A stretch of DNA of 64,000 nt from contig NC_134373.1 in assembly GCF_035582795.1 (NCBI RefSeq), positions 33,264,501 through 33,328,500 of the forward strand. The letters are read 5' to 3'. Both the position numbers and the translations under genes were made by a program. Shown in pieces: positions 54,001-62,545 of the stretch (within the stretch, counting starts at the first letter, position 1; each line of letters starts with the position of its first letter). The DNA comes from Mycteria americana (taxonomy: Eukaryota; Chordata; Aves; Ciconiiformes; Ciconiidae). The notes below the pieces were generated by a model that did no database searches, was not told where the DNA came from, and worked only from the letters and a program-made list of their open reading frames with translations.

Positions 54001-54790
54001 CCCCAAAACTAAAGAAACCATGGATATCCAAAAAGTGAATTGGAAGCCAGTACTGTCTCTGCAGCCAGCAGTATAGCATGCTAACTATTTCAGCTTTAGT
54101 CCTAGGGAAGCTTTCCCAACCAACACACATTAAGTTCCCAATATACTGTTCCAAAGAGGTGGAAATTCTCTCTTAGGAGCCTTAAAACTAGACTGGAAAA
54201 AAGTCATAAGGTACATTAGAAGGCCAATTGTACAACTGCAGTGGGCTGTTAAGAAGTTTTTAGATGGACAAGCCTTTTCCACCTCAAGTTTATTCACGTT
54301 GTCTATGCTTCTTCTAGACACAGAACAAGCTATGAGTCAATGGGAGGGAAGAAGAGCAAAAGGACATTATCTTAAATAAACAATCACTAAAGAATGTATT
54401 TAGAAAGCACATCACTTTACTATACCTGCGTTAAAAATGAATAAAAGATTTTGTCTTGGCAAAGAACAGGATGTGAAGCCACACGTAACAAGAAGTTTTC
54501 CAAACCGATTCTTCTTCTTTCCACAAAATCTGGATCCATATTATCTGCTGATAGCTTATGCCAAACAAATTCAGCCTATTTAAATAGAAGAGTGTTAATA
54601 GTAAGTAAGTAACAAACAATACAAAGCAAGCTGCAGCCTCAGCTTCCTTACCCTTTTTTCTGGCAAAGGTGGAACAACAATATGTGGATAAGTAACTGAC
54701 AAATAATTTCTCAACAACTCAAATTCACTGTAACGTCGCCATAGGGAGTCCACTGGGGCACACTGTCCCTCACTCTGGGACTCAACAGCT
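33041..54790 (-). CDS. SNX4: SNX4, sorting nexin 4 (12 coding exons, 5' end outside window)
   Basis: Twelve minus-strand exons, each bounded by AG and GT, join without a frame break into 363 codons ending in TGA. The protein matches vertebrate SNX4 along its whole length. Seen: PX signatures (RRYSEFELLR with the PI3P-binding arginine, VVPPLPEKR, ERRRIGLENFLLR), then a helical, charged C-terminal half ending in NAKECFSKM. Known of the family: SNX4 is an SNX-BAR protein of about 450 residues in human. It binds phosphatidylinositol 3-phosphate on early endosomes, forms curved dimers (also with SNX7 or SNX30), and supports recycling of transferrin receptor and ATG9A and autophagy. Missing here are about 85 N-terminal residues, expected from two exons beyond 64000. 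The exon sizes in transcript order are 139, 150, 48, 56, 73, 62, 66, 90, 100, 146, 115 and 48 coding bases. No frameshift or internal stop was found, so the gene looks intact. Confidence 0.97.
33089..33413 (-). other. SNX4 last intron (325 bp)
   Basis: This short intron has a gtatgt donor and a ccttttttttaaag-like acceptor region just before the last exon. Nothing else is seen in it. Confidence 0.85.
33414..33528 (-). CDS. SNX4: SNX4 coding exon: penultimate exon
   Basis: This exon is 115 bp. One base completes arginine, then 38 codons run from DFVKSAWADIERFKEQKN to MQISMCKK. Acceptor tttaattccag, donor gtatgt. It is highly conserved with mammalian SNX4, differing at a few positions such as KSAW and KNHDLKE. 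Confidence 0.97.
33529..34905 (-). other. SNX4 intron (1377 bp)
   Basis: No exon, RNA gene or transposon is recognised in this AT-rich intron. Confidence 0.8.
34906..35051 (-). CDS. SNX4: SNX4 coding exon: TVRTFSLKGMTSKLFGQETP segment
   Basis: This is the largest complete exon after the PX pair, 146 bp, 48 codons plus two bases of arginine. It opens TVRTFSLKGMTSKLFG and ends EEQLKSKNLEG. Acceptor tttttgtag, donor gtaaat. The stretch EQREAKIKVLEEQIQEGEEQ has the heptad-like pattern of the third BAR helix. Confidence 0.97.
35052..35843 (-). other. SNX4 intron (792 bp)
   Basis: The intron contains the perfect inverted repeat at 35467-35500. Nothing else is recognised. Confidence 0.82.
35467..35500. 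repeat. Perfect 14-bp inverted repeat with 6-nt loop
   Basis: The left arm tggaagataatgtt (35467-35480) and right arm aacattatcttcca (35487-35500) are exact reverse complements around the loop ttaagt. The transcript on either strand could fold into a short AU-rich hairpin. It is too short for a normal microRNA precursor. Confidence 0.95.
35844..35943 (-). CDS. SNX4: SNX4 coding exon: AVCRKHELMQYDLEMAAQDL segment
   Basis: This exon is 100 bp. One base completes arginine, followed by 33 codons ending KKQQCEELATG. It lies between ttttcag and gtaagt. The peptide forms the long second BAR helix, rich in charged residues, as in the family. Confidence 0.97.
35944..37207 (-). other. SNX4 intron (1264 bp)
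   Basis: No exon, RNA gene or transposon is recognised. A moderately GC-richer patch near 36410-36700 carries open frames on both strands but nothing I can name. Confidence 0.78.
37208..37297 (-). CDS. SNX4: SNX4 coding exon: YAASIDDILEEEEHYADQLK segment
   Basis: This exon is 90 bp. It completes a split valine, encodes 29 codons ending EYLFYAEAL, and leaves two bases of an arginine codon. Acceptor gtctttcaccag, donor gtatgt. It covers part of the second BAR helix and has an extra acidic residue compared with the mammalian ILEDEEHY as I recall it. Confidence 0.96.
37298..41423 (-). other. SNX4 intron (4126 bp)
   Basis: The intron is AT-rich without a recognisable exon, RNA gene or transposon. 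Short runs such as the A/C-rich stretch near 39126-39170 are low complexity. Confidence 0.8.
41424..41489 (-). CDS. SNX4: SNX4 coding exon: EWSAIEKEMGDGLQ segment
   Basis: This exon is 66 bp. One base finishes the split serine, 21 codons run from EWSAIEKEMGD to GHHMD, and two bases of a valine codon remain. Acceptor tttcctacag, donor gtaagt. It is a strongly conserved part of the BAR region. Confidence 0.96.
41770..41851. repeat. Poly-A run followed by 13-G run
   Basis: About 20 A bases near 41783-41802 are followed after a short A/C-rich spacer by 13 consecutive G bases at 41839-41851. Both are low-complexity runs in the SNX4 intron between the exons at 41424 and 43010. The G run is an unusually long pure homopolymer. 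Confidence 0.85.
42942..42976. repeat. Interrupted (CT)n microsatellite
   Basis: Two runs of CT repeats are separated by atacgcacat. On the SNX4 sense strand this is an AG-rich tract, 34-68 bases inside the intron after the donor of the exon at 43010-43071. Confidence 0.85.
43010..43071 (-). CDS. SNX4: SNX4 coding exon: RVADRLYGVYKVHGNYGRVF
   Basis: This exon is 62 bp: 20 codons plus the first two bases of a serine codon. The acceptor is tgttttag and the donor gtaaga. The peptide matches the first BAR helix of SNX4 residue for residue as far as I can recall the mammalian protein. Confidence 0.96.
43072..44622 (-). other. SNX4 intron (1551 bp)
   Basis: No exon, RNA gene or clear transposon is seen in this intron. 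Confidence 0.8.
44623..44695 (-). CDS. SNX4: SNX4 coding exon: BAR region, RFTELKHYSDEL segment
   Basis: This exon is 73 bp. One base completes the split lysine, followed by 24 codons from RFTELKHYSDELQSV to LLRVRA. It lies between ctgctcccag and gtaagt. The residues form the first amphipathic BAR helix and are nearly identical to mammalian SNX4. Confidence 0.97.
44696..49280 (-). other. SNX4 intron (4585 bp)
   Basis: This is the longest complete SNX4 intron in the window. It includes a poly-A run of more than 20 bases near 47806-47827 and A-rich low-complexity DNA near 46441-46475. No other element is recognised. Confidence 0.8.
47806..47827. repeat. Poly-A run
   Basis: More than 20 consecutive A bases in an SNX4 intron. 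No source gene or SINE body is recognised beside it. Confidence 0.9.
49281..49336 (-). CDS. SNX4: SNX4 coding exon: start of BAR region
   Basis: This exon is 56 bp and encodes ADSRLKALNATFRVKNPD plus the first two bases of a lysine codon. It has a ttttttcag acceptor and a gtaaga donor. The split codon is completed by the first base of the next exon, which confirms the join. Confidence 0.96.
49337..53262 (-). other. SNX4 intron (3926 bp)
   Basis: The intron is AT-rich with a 17-base T run near 52879-52895. I recognise no exon, RNA gene or transposon in it. Confidence 0.8.
53263..53310 (-). CDS. SNX4: SNX4 coding exon: linker, 48 bp
   Basis: This small exon encodes EGGWKEMVNETGFQLK (16 codons, phase 0 at both ends). 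It lies between a tttttag acceptor and a gtaatt donor. It connects the PX domain to the BAR region and matches the corresponding short segment of mammalian SNX4. Confidence 0.96.
53311..54425 (-). other. SNX4 intron (1115 bp)
   Basis: No exon, RNA gene or recognisable repeat is seen here. The short open frames on either strand show no protein similarity that I recognise. Confidence 0.85.
54426..54575 (-). CDS. SNX4: SNX4 coding exon: C-terminal half of PX domain
   Basis: This exon is 150 bp, 50 codons, phase 0 at both ends. It begins AEFVWHKLSADNMDPDF and ends DKIFYSFLTQ, just before gtata. It contains ERRRIGLENFLLR, whose basic residues and hydrophobic helix close the PX fold in SNX4. It follows the previous exon across only 76 bp. 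Confidence 0.97.
54576..54651 (-). other. 76-bp SNX4 intron inside the PX domain
   Basis: This very short phase-0 intron separates PPLPEKR from AEFVWHKL. It has a gtaagg donor, a plausible branch point in tactattaac and a tttaaatag acceptor. It also contains a small ttac repeat (gttacttacttac). Confidence 0.93.
54652..54790 (-). CDS. SNX4: SNX4 coding exon: central PX domain
   Basis: This exon is 139 bp. It starts with the third base of a split arginine codon after a ttatctttcag acceptor and ends on a complete codon (agg) before gtaagg. It encodes 46 residues, from AVESQSEGQ through the RRYSEFELLR motif to VVPPLPEKR. The second arginine of RRY is the residue that contacts the 3-phosphate in PX domains, and PPLPEK is the proline-rich membrane-binding loop. 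The segment before DSLWRRY is the most divergent from mammalian SNX4. In a 14-exon layout like human this would be exon 3. Confidence 0.96.
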
Positions 54791-55844
54791 CTGAAAGATA
54801 AAACAACAAATTTGAGCATTAGTAAGCTATTGCCTTCTCCCTCATACCATCAGTACAATTATAGCAAAGGCCCTAAAACTAGTTACCCAGTAATGATTAC
54901 TCCATAACTTGCCCATAATCTAAAGTAACCTCAATTAACTTCATGTCTACATACTTCATTTAAAAATATTTATAATTTCTGCCTGATAGTACTCAAATTT
55001 TCTAGGAACACAGGAAAAGTCAATGCATTTTGATCACGCCACAAGCAAACAGGTAGGTCACAGTCAAGTAAACAGTCACACAAGTGACTTAGTACACATC
55101 GCTACAGAATTAGACATATTTCTCTTGGAACAGTGTTAGGCTCCAAGCCAGCACGATTTCATGAGCAGCTGAAGGATACAGAGTATTACAAGAAGGAATT
55201 TACTATTCAATGGGAAAGTCTTCACTTCAGAGGATAAAAATTGTCTTGCCTGCAACAGCTAGAATAGTTAAAAATATAACTTTAAAGATATTAAGAAATT
55301 TTAAATATTTTTAGAAAAATGTAGCAAATTTCAAAGCACTTCCAATTTTTTTTGTTCAAAGTGTTCAAAGTTTTATATTCAAGGACTAAGGACATGTAGT
55401 CTAACAAACTAGCTAAAGATAGGGTAAGCAGGTACAAAATTGATGCATCTGAAAAATTTGTTGAAAACTTAAAGCCAGCATCACCTAGCAAGGGCTTAAA
55501 GGATTTTATGTTACTATAAAAGGAGAAATCATGGAATATTATAGGATTGAAAAGTAACATAAAAACTTGGAAAAAAATCATCCTTCATACAAGACATTTA
55601 AAACAACAGAAATACTTTGCAATATCATAAAATAAGCATCAGGTCAGTAACACTTCTTGGCAGTTAGCATATGCCAGAATAAACAGAGAGACAATTCAGA
55701 TAAGGCACTTAACAGAAACCAGTGATGTCTGTGTCTACCTTAGTTCTTATATTAAGTGACTAATTAGCATACAAAGCACTGGCATAAACCTACATGAAAC
55801 AGTATTAACTATGGTATGAGATTATCACAGATTAGTTAATAATC

Positions 55845-56310
55845 TAATGTCTGCATGTCTGTAGTCCAACTCCCTTGCTCAAAGCAGGCTGCTCAGAGCC
55901 ATGTCCAGTTGGGTTTTGAGTATCTCCAAGGATGGAGACTCTACCACCACACTGGGCAACCCATTCCCATGTTTGAACACCCTCACAGTAAAGAGGTTTT
56001 CTTACATTTAAATGGAATTTCCTATATTTTAATTTGTGGCCATTGCCTCTTGTCCCCTCTCTGTGCATCACAGAAAGAGTTTGACTCCATCTTCTTTACC
56101 TCCCCCACCAAGCATTGATACACATTGCTAAGATCCCCTGAGCTGCCTCTTTCAGAGGCTGAATGACCCCATCTCTCTCAGCCTCTCCCTGCACGTCAGA
56201 TGCTCCAAGCCCGTAACCATCTTCAATGGCCCTTCACTGGACTTGCTTCAGTATGTCCACATCCTTCTCATACTGGGAAGCCCAGAACTGGGCACAGTAA
56301 ATTATGAATT
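55845..56310 (-). mobile_element. CR1 LINE, 3' end, antisense to window
   Basis: On the minus strand this reads as the end of the CR1 ORF2 protein (REGTRGNGHKLKYRKFHLN, then VRKPL) and continues into the 3' UTR. On the plus strand the typical reversed CR1 phrases are seen: gctcaaagcaggctgctcag, ctccaaggatggagactcta, and a gcctctccctgcacg segment. It is 5'-truncated, as most avian CR1 copies are, and carries stops, so it is dead. It supports an avian origin of the window. Confidence 0.93.
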
Positions 56311-57750
56311 ACAAGTACTTACTCATATGGTGCTCAACAGAATAGGGTACTACATTATTTCTTCCAGCACAATTCAGGCTACACAGTTTTTGAATTCATA
56401 AGAACTTTCTGGAGTAAAGTTTTAAAAACATCTAAATAGCACACAAATTATTGGGTTTTTAAGCTATTCTTGACCTACAAGGTTGGATTTCTAATGACCT
56501 TACTGAAAAACAAACAATCCCGCTCCAGAGCAGCCCCAATTATTTGGTACACCTAAACAAAACACAAGAAGCCTTTGTCATCCATTTCTGACCTCTCATT
56601 AGAGAGGAACAGCCTTGCTATATCCTTGTTTAAAAAAAAAAAAAGCATGGTTACATCTTGAGGTTGAAGTAATGTAATACAGACTTATGCAAAAGGAATT
56701 TTTTTAAATGAGCATGGCAGAACATACCTGTATATCTATCCTTGCCTTGTTGAAAGGACATTTATTCCAGGTGACTGAATTTGTAGAAAAAAAAATTCAC
56801 AAGGAGGAAGAAAAAAGGATATATTCACAAGCATTCAACACAAACTGCTGCAGATTAAAACTGTTTAAGACTGACTTAAGAATAAAAGGTGAGCACACTG
56901 CTGAGAGCCACTAAATCGCACTGCCAACATCCCACAGAATTCTTCCTTGTTAGAGTACTTCGATTCAACGAAGTTGCAACTGCAACCACAGAGTTTTGAA
57001 GAGGGTAAGCTCAGCTTAACGCTAGGCTGACAGGCTGTGCAGCATTCCTCCCTACATGAACGTTGCACAATTTAAACATTTCAAGAACACTTCAGCTAAA
57101 AGCAGGTATCTAGTGATTGTACTATTGATGAGTTGGAAGTAAATTTAAATAGACAAAGAATTAAGCTACTGTGCCCCAGAAGATTAGTTGTTTAGTTGAA
57201 AGCTGAAGGCACAAACCTCACTTTCCTAGAGGAGAAACTCCCAGCAGGGTTTGGTAAACAATCCGGCCATTCAAGACACTCACATAAAAGTACTTCAGAT
57301 TTAGAGATCCTTTTAATCTCCAGCTTCAGCAGCTATCAACCAGTTGCACTGACTTACACCATGGGTTTCAAGAGCACGACTTCTGCATGGGTTATTATCA
57401 ACACTTAAGCAAGACTGCCACCATCACTACATCACAGGATTATGTGGAGCCTGCCTGAGAACATACTGCACAAGCAAACATGAATAGGGAGACAAGAAAA
57501 ACACAGGCCAGGATTGCCCTGAGAACCCAGCCACATCCCAGGAGGACCCATCTGTGCTGCAGATATAGATGCTGCTGCACCAGCAGGAAGACACTGGAGA
57601 CCCACCTAGAGCTAGGCAGACGCATTGCGCAGCGTGAAGCAAACTGCAGCCACGCTTACTCTAAAGGCAGGAAGATTACAGATCCAGATCTGGAACAAGA
57701 AGTTCTCTGTAATATAATGGATGTTCTATCAGACAAGAAAGAGAGGAAGA

Positions 57751-57767
57751 AAAAAAAAAAAAAAAAA
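57751..57767. repeat. Poly-A run
   Basis: Seventeen consecutive A bases in an SNX4 intron, preceded by purine-rich gagaggaag. No retroposed gene body is recognised next to it. Confidence 0.9.
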
Positions 57768-60700
57768 CAAACCTGCAGGATGCATTTGATCCACTGCTAT
57801 TAAATGTCTCTGTCACTCCTATCCATAACCATTTCCTGGCCACAGCAAATGCAACCCTGGGATTGGCACAGGAGTTGTGTTTAACTAGCTCTTCTTTCCA
57901 GTTTTGATTTTTCTGTAATAGGAGAGTTTCATTATTCATCTTTTTTTAAAATTTAACTGAATTTTAAGACTGACTGCATCACCTCGTAACTAGAGGCAGG
58001 CTAGGTGTGCACACACTACTGACAGTTTATGGCAGCCTAACACATTTCAGACATACAGTAGAGTTACAGAGGCTTAAGAAGTTACCACCAAAGGTAAACT
58101 GCAAGAAGAACAGTTCACTTTATTTTTTAAATATCATTCTTATTTTTCTTGTCAATATGAGCCCCTAAGGAAAAGCACTGCTAGCTGCAATTATTTTTCA
58201 TCTCCGCTTAACTTATTCTATGGGCTTACACTGCCATGGGCAACTTCAAGTATAAAGTTTTCCACCTCCTGAATACAAAGTACTTAGAAAAGTTCATTTG
58301 GCTGTTTCATTTCAACACAGCATGTACTTAAGTGTTGTCTTCTGCCTCTAACCCAACCAGTTCCCCATACAATGCAAGTCTGAGCATACATTTATCACTT
58401 TCTGAATAACCTATAATATCAATGTGGTCAGCACAGAGAAGAATGAAAAGGAGTTTATCTTTCAAGGAAGTTTCTGGTCCAGACATTCCTACTCTGTTTT
58501 CAAGTGCACTTCTGTAGAAATACAACTTCACAAGATGTTAGAAAACAACTATCCCGAATTTTGGTAGTATGCATTTGTAAGTGGCCTCAATATAGCACTC
58601 TCATATCAAATACAATTACAGTAACATACATTAGTAGTATAAAGTTAGGTAGCTTGTCTTCCATAGTTGATCTGCCTTAACTCATCCTGCTCTGGCTTGC
58701 CATTCCTCCACACACCCATTTTTGCCAAGTCAGCTTTATTGTGTAAAAGTTGATCTGTATTTTTCTTAGACTCCCAATTTCTGCAGTCAAGAGAGTCACA
58801 TTATCATTTAATAAGTTTCAACAGTTTTAACAGCACAAGTGTGAGAAAGGAACTAAAGAATAGTTCTCTGCTACAAATTAACAGAAGAAAGAGAAATGAA
58901 ATCAAGAAGAATGTCTTTAGAAATTTAAAAGTGACTTCACACATTCAAGTCTGTTTGGGGAACTACATATACTCTACTTCCATAGTACAGATTACAGGTT
59001 AGAAGAGAATGGACTTAATTTCACGTTCCCATCCTACAAGTATTGAAGGAAGGCAAATACACCAATAGGATCATCACATATTTTAATAGTGTAGCATTTG
59101 TAAGGGTTCAGGTCAAGACACCATCAGTAAGCTGTCATTGTAAGAGATCACAGCCTTCTGACAAGAGAATGTTCCAGTGTAAATTATGCTCTTAACGCTT
59201 CATGACTGTTTTGCAGAGTTAATTATAAACCAGAAGCAGCAAAGACCATGTGCAGCCTTAACTGTGCAAAAAATTTCTCAACATGCCTGCTATATCAGCT
59301 TTGTTTTTGTCAGAATTAACAAGAATACATCAGTTATTTAAAAAACCCAAAAGACACAATAACCAGAGTAGTAACATCTCAGTCCACACACACAAACATC
59401 AAGCAGAAAATTATAAATAGGAACCAAAATTTTTTAAAAGTCATCTAGGAGCGTAGGACTTCAGCAGGGAAGGACCACAGCGTTATAGAGAAGCCTAGTC
59501 CTACATCAGAACAAACCAGTCCTACCCCACAATGGAGATGCAGCCACCCTGTTACTTGAAGTTTTATGCCCACAAGCGGCCTCAAGAACTCAAGGAGGAA
59601 GGAAGCAGACTGCCAGACCAGATCATGCCACTCACCACATCTTCCCTGCCCACACTGAAGAAACTAAGGAAGTTTACTAGATCTGAAGCCTACTGTCAAT
59701 TTATTCTGACAGAGCAGATCTGTGGACAACAGGCTAGGCTTCCCAAAGTCTAAGTTAATCAAGCTCTACAACCCTTACGAGGGATACACAAGCCTCACAT
59801 TATACCCTCAAGAAAAAGATTAAATTACTACTAGAGAACCTTGAAAGTCAAACCTGCCTGCGTAGTTTGTTCTTTTTTAAACAGACGGCATCTGATACAA
59901 CCTCCTCAACGTAGTCTGTTAAGCAGCCTGATGTTATTTCTCTTCTCAGATCATACTTACTTCCTTTATTCTAAAATACGTGTATTCTCACTGTCTTAGA
60001 AGTGTGAATGCTGCCTTTTTGGGTTGTAGTTGTTGCTTTTATCTTTATATAACACAGTTCTTGTTTTGGGTGAAAAGCAGTTAAGCGACAACAAGGTAAA
60101 GGGAGCAAATGTGACAGCAAAACAGGTAGCTAGACACTTGTCCGGAGAAATGTCTGGATGTTCTTTGCCCCACATCCCCTTGCAAAAAGCTGCACCCCAA
60201 CAGTTGCACGTCAGCAAGAGTCTGCCACCACAATGCTCCTTCTCTGCAGGATGGAAATCCCTGCTGCCTCTGCCACCAGCAGCACCTGCTCTAGGTGTTT
60301 TTTCAACAGGCTGTGAAACTGCAGTTTAGTGACTTCTAGTGACCGGAGGAGGAAGACAACATTTCAGGAAGGCAGCCGAATAAATTTAAGACACGTTTGG
60401 ATTAATACTAGTTTAAGATTCCCCCTTACACCCAGGCTTTGAGAAAGTAAAAGCAGCCAGATTCTGCTCTCTATAGCACACAACACTGCAGAGTTGGGTA
60501 AATGAGGGGAGCAGCAAAGTTCTTTGCAAAGCTGTGGTGGGAAAGTACTGGACAGCCCTCAATTATGAGCCTGTGTCCACACCACTGCCTTTTAAATGGG
60601 GTAATAAGAGTTTGAAACTGTATGGATGGATTTGGGACAGGCAAGCAAGATGAGAGAAATCTTTTTTTTTTTTTAATCACACCAAAAATATCTCCACCTG

Positions 60701-62478
60701 GTTACATATGAGACCATAAAATATCACCAATTACAAGAGCATTTCTCCCCAGGAACCCCGTTCCAGAAAGGAAGTAGAAATCCACAAAGGTACTCGTTAC
60801 ACTTAATACCTTCATTACCATCTAATTTTTTAGACCACATTACGAACTCCACCATTAAATGCAAGTACTGCAGACCAGTTTCAATTAAGATTATAATCAC
60901 TTGTTGACATTTAGTCAAACTTCTCAATTTGTTTTGGTTTTAAAAACACAATATAATACTTGTACAGTCTTCAGGCAGGAAAACCATATGTTTCCCCTCC
61001 AAGTACAGTTTTAACAATGCAAGTTATTCATTGAATGAACCAACCTGCCTGAAAAAAAATTAAAAGACAAAATTGAAACCTTCAGCTTTTACATTCATAA
61101 CTGATGTTATCATAAGTGATTAGAAGATTACATTACTCCAAAAGTCACGTTCATTTGCCTTAATTCAAAGTGCCAATGTGAAAACTTTAGTCCATCTAAT
61201 TAACCTCTTCCCATTTCCCATTTAAAACTAATTATCTTAAATGAGCCATTAAACAATTCTGAATGCAATAAAAAGAGGAATGGCTGCAAAATATTAAATC
61301 AGACGAGAAGGAAATACATCAGTTTATTTCCTTGTAAAAGCAATCACCTCTTCAATCGCAGAAGCAGTAACTTTGCTTTCAGCCTTTGACCTTCCAGTGT
61401 ATGAGAAGTGACACTTCCACTCCCTTACAGCGGACAAGGTTCACTCTCTGTGTAGAGGAATACCATTTTAGAGGGCTGGGCAACTTTTTCCATTAGCTAT
61501 TTAGAACAGTCTCTGTATTTAGGCCTCTCAACAGACAGAAGAGCAATCATTACAGATCAACTATGTACTTTGTAAACCACCAAAAGTTACCTGGCAAGCT
61601 GTATGACAAAGAGGCAGTTCTCTTGTCAGAGGATTTTCACAACCAGGTGTTTTTTTTGTTTTTTGGGTTTTTTTGGTTGTGTGGTTCTTTTTTTTTCTCC
61701 ATACTGTCAGCTAAGCAGTTTGCTGTATTTAACAAAAATATACATCCACTAGGCAGGTTAATGATATCGTAGTATCAATTAAGTACAAATTAGCAGTAAA
61801 GTTAAGTTTTCAACTCCTCCACCTTCTTTCATCTCCTGACTCTTCCCTGTTTAAAGCTCATGCTGAATTCAGACTTTCTTCCTTTTTTCCCAATACCTCC
61901 TTCGGAGGGAGCAGACAAGTCTTCCTGACTCTCAATGACCAAAATCTGCATTTTTGTGTTCTATTAGAAGACAGCATACCTCTGCAGGCATTCGTTCTGC
62001 GCCTCTACCCAGGAAACGCATGCCTGGGCTCTTGGCCTAGCCCAACGTGGAACAGGAGACTTTGGGAAAGGAACTCAAACAAAACGTAACAAAGGAAAAA
62101 CTCCTGAAGTCCTATGGTGCAGCATTGCTACCACTGAACTGTGACCTGGCTGGCTACTGATTTCCAAGTTCATTTCTCACAGAAACTTCCTTTAGAAGTC
62201 CTTACACTTTGGATGGGCAATCCAAGGTCTTAAGGGAGAAGCAGGTATCACTCGTGTCGCAATTTAACTAATGGAAAACTTTCCAAACACTGAAAGCAGA
62301 AATAAGATTAGTAACTTCCCCAGCCATACTGGAGGAGGAACAAGGAAATACAGTGAGCCACCCTGTCAAATTACTTCAAAAGGAAGTAAAGACTAGTAGG
62401 GCTGGAAACCAGGAATCCTGCTATTAAGTAGTCAGCTACCAGGCTGCACAAAATTGTGTTACTTTTTCCTAAAGCCAC

Positions 62479-62545
62479 ATTTAAAAAACAAAACAAACAA
62501 AAAACCCCACAAAAACAAAAACAAACACCACAAAAAAAAAAAAGC
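62479..62545. repeat. A/C-rich simple sequence
   Basis: About 65 bases composed almost only of A and C, in short irregular units such as caaaaac and aaacaaac, ending in a run of A. It is low complexity in an SNX4 intron. Confidence 0.85.

Noticed and set aside
58328..58531. Minus-strand 67-codon ORF with protein-like composition
   Set aside because: It matches no SNX4 segment and has no convincing splice sites; judged chance.
60724..60927. Minus-strand frame with ILIETG, resembling the YLIET end of the missing SNX4 exon
   Set aside because: The flanking residues do not match SNX4, and the bases after the threonine codon are ggtctg with no good donor in the required phase.
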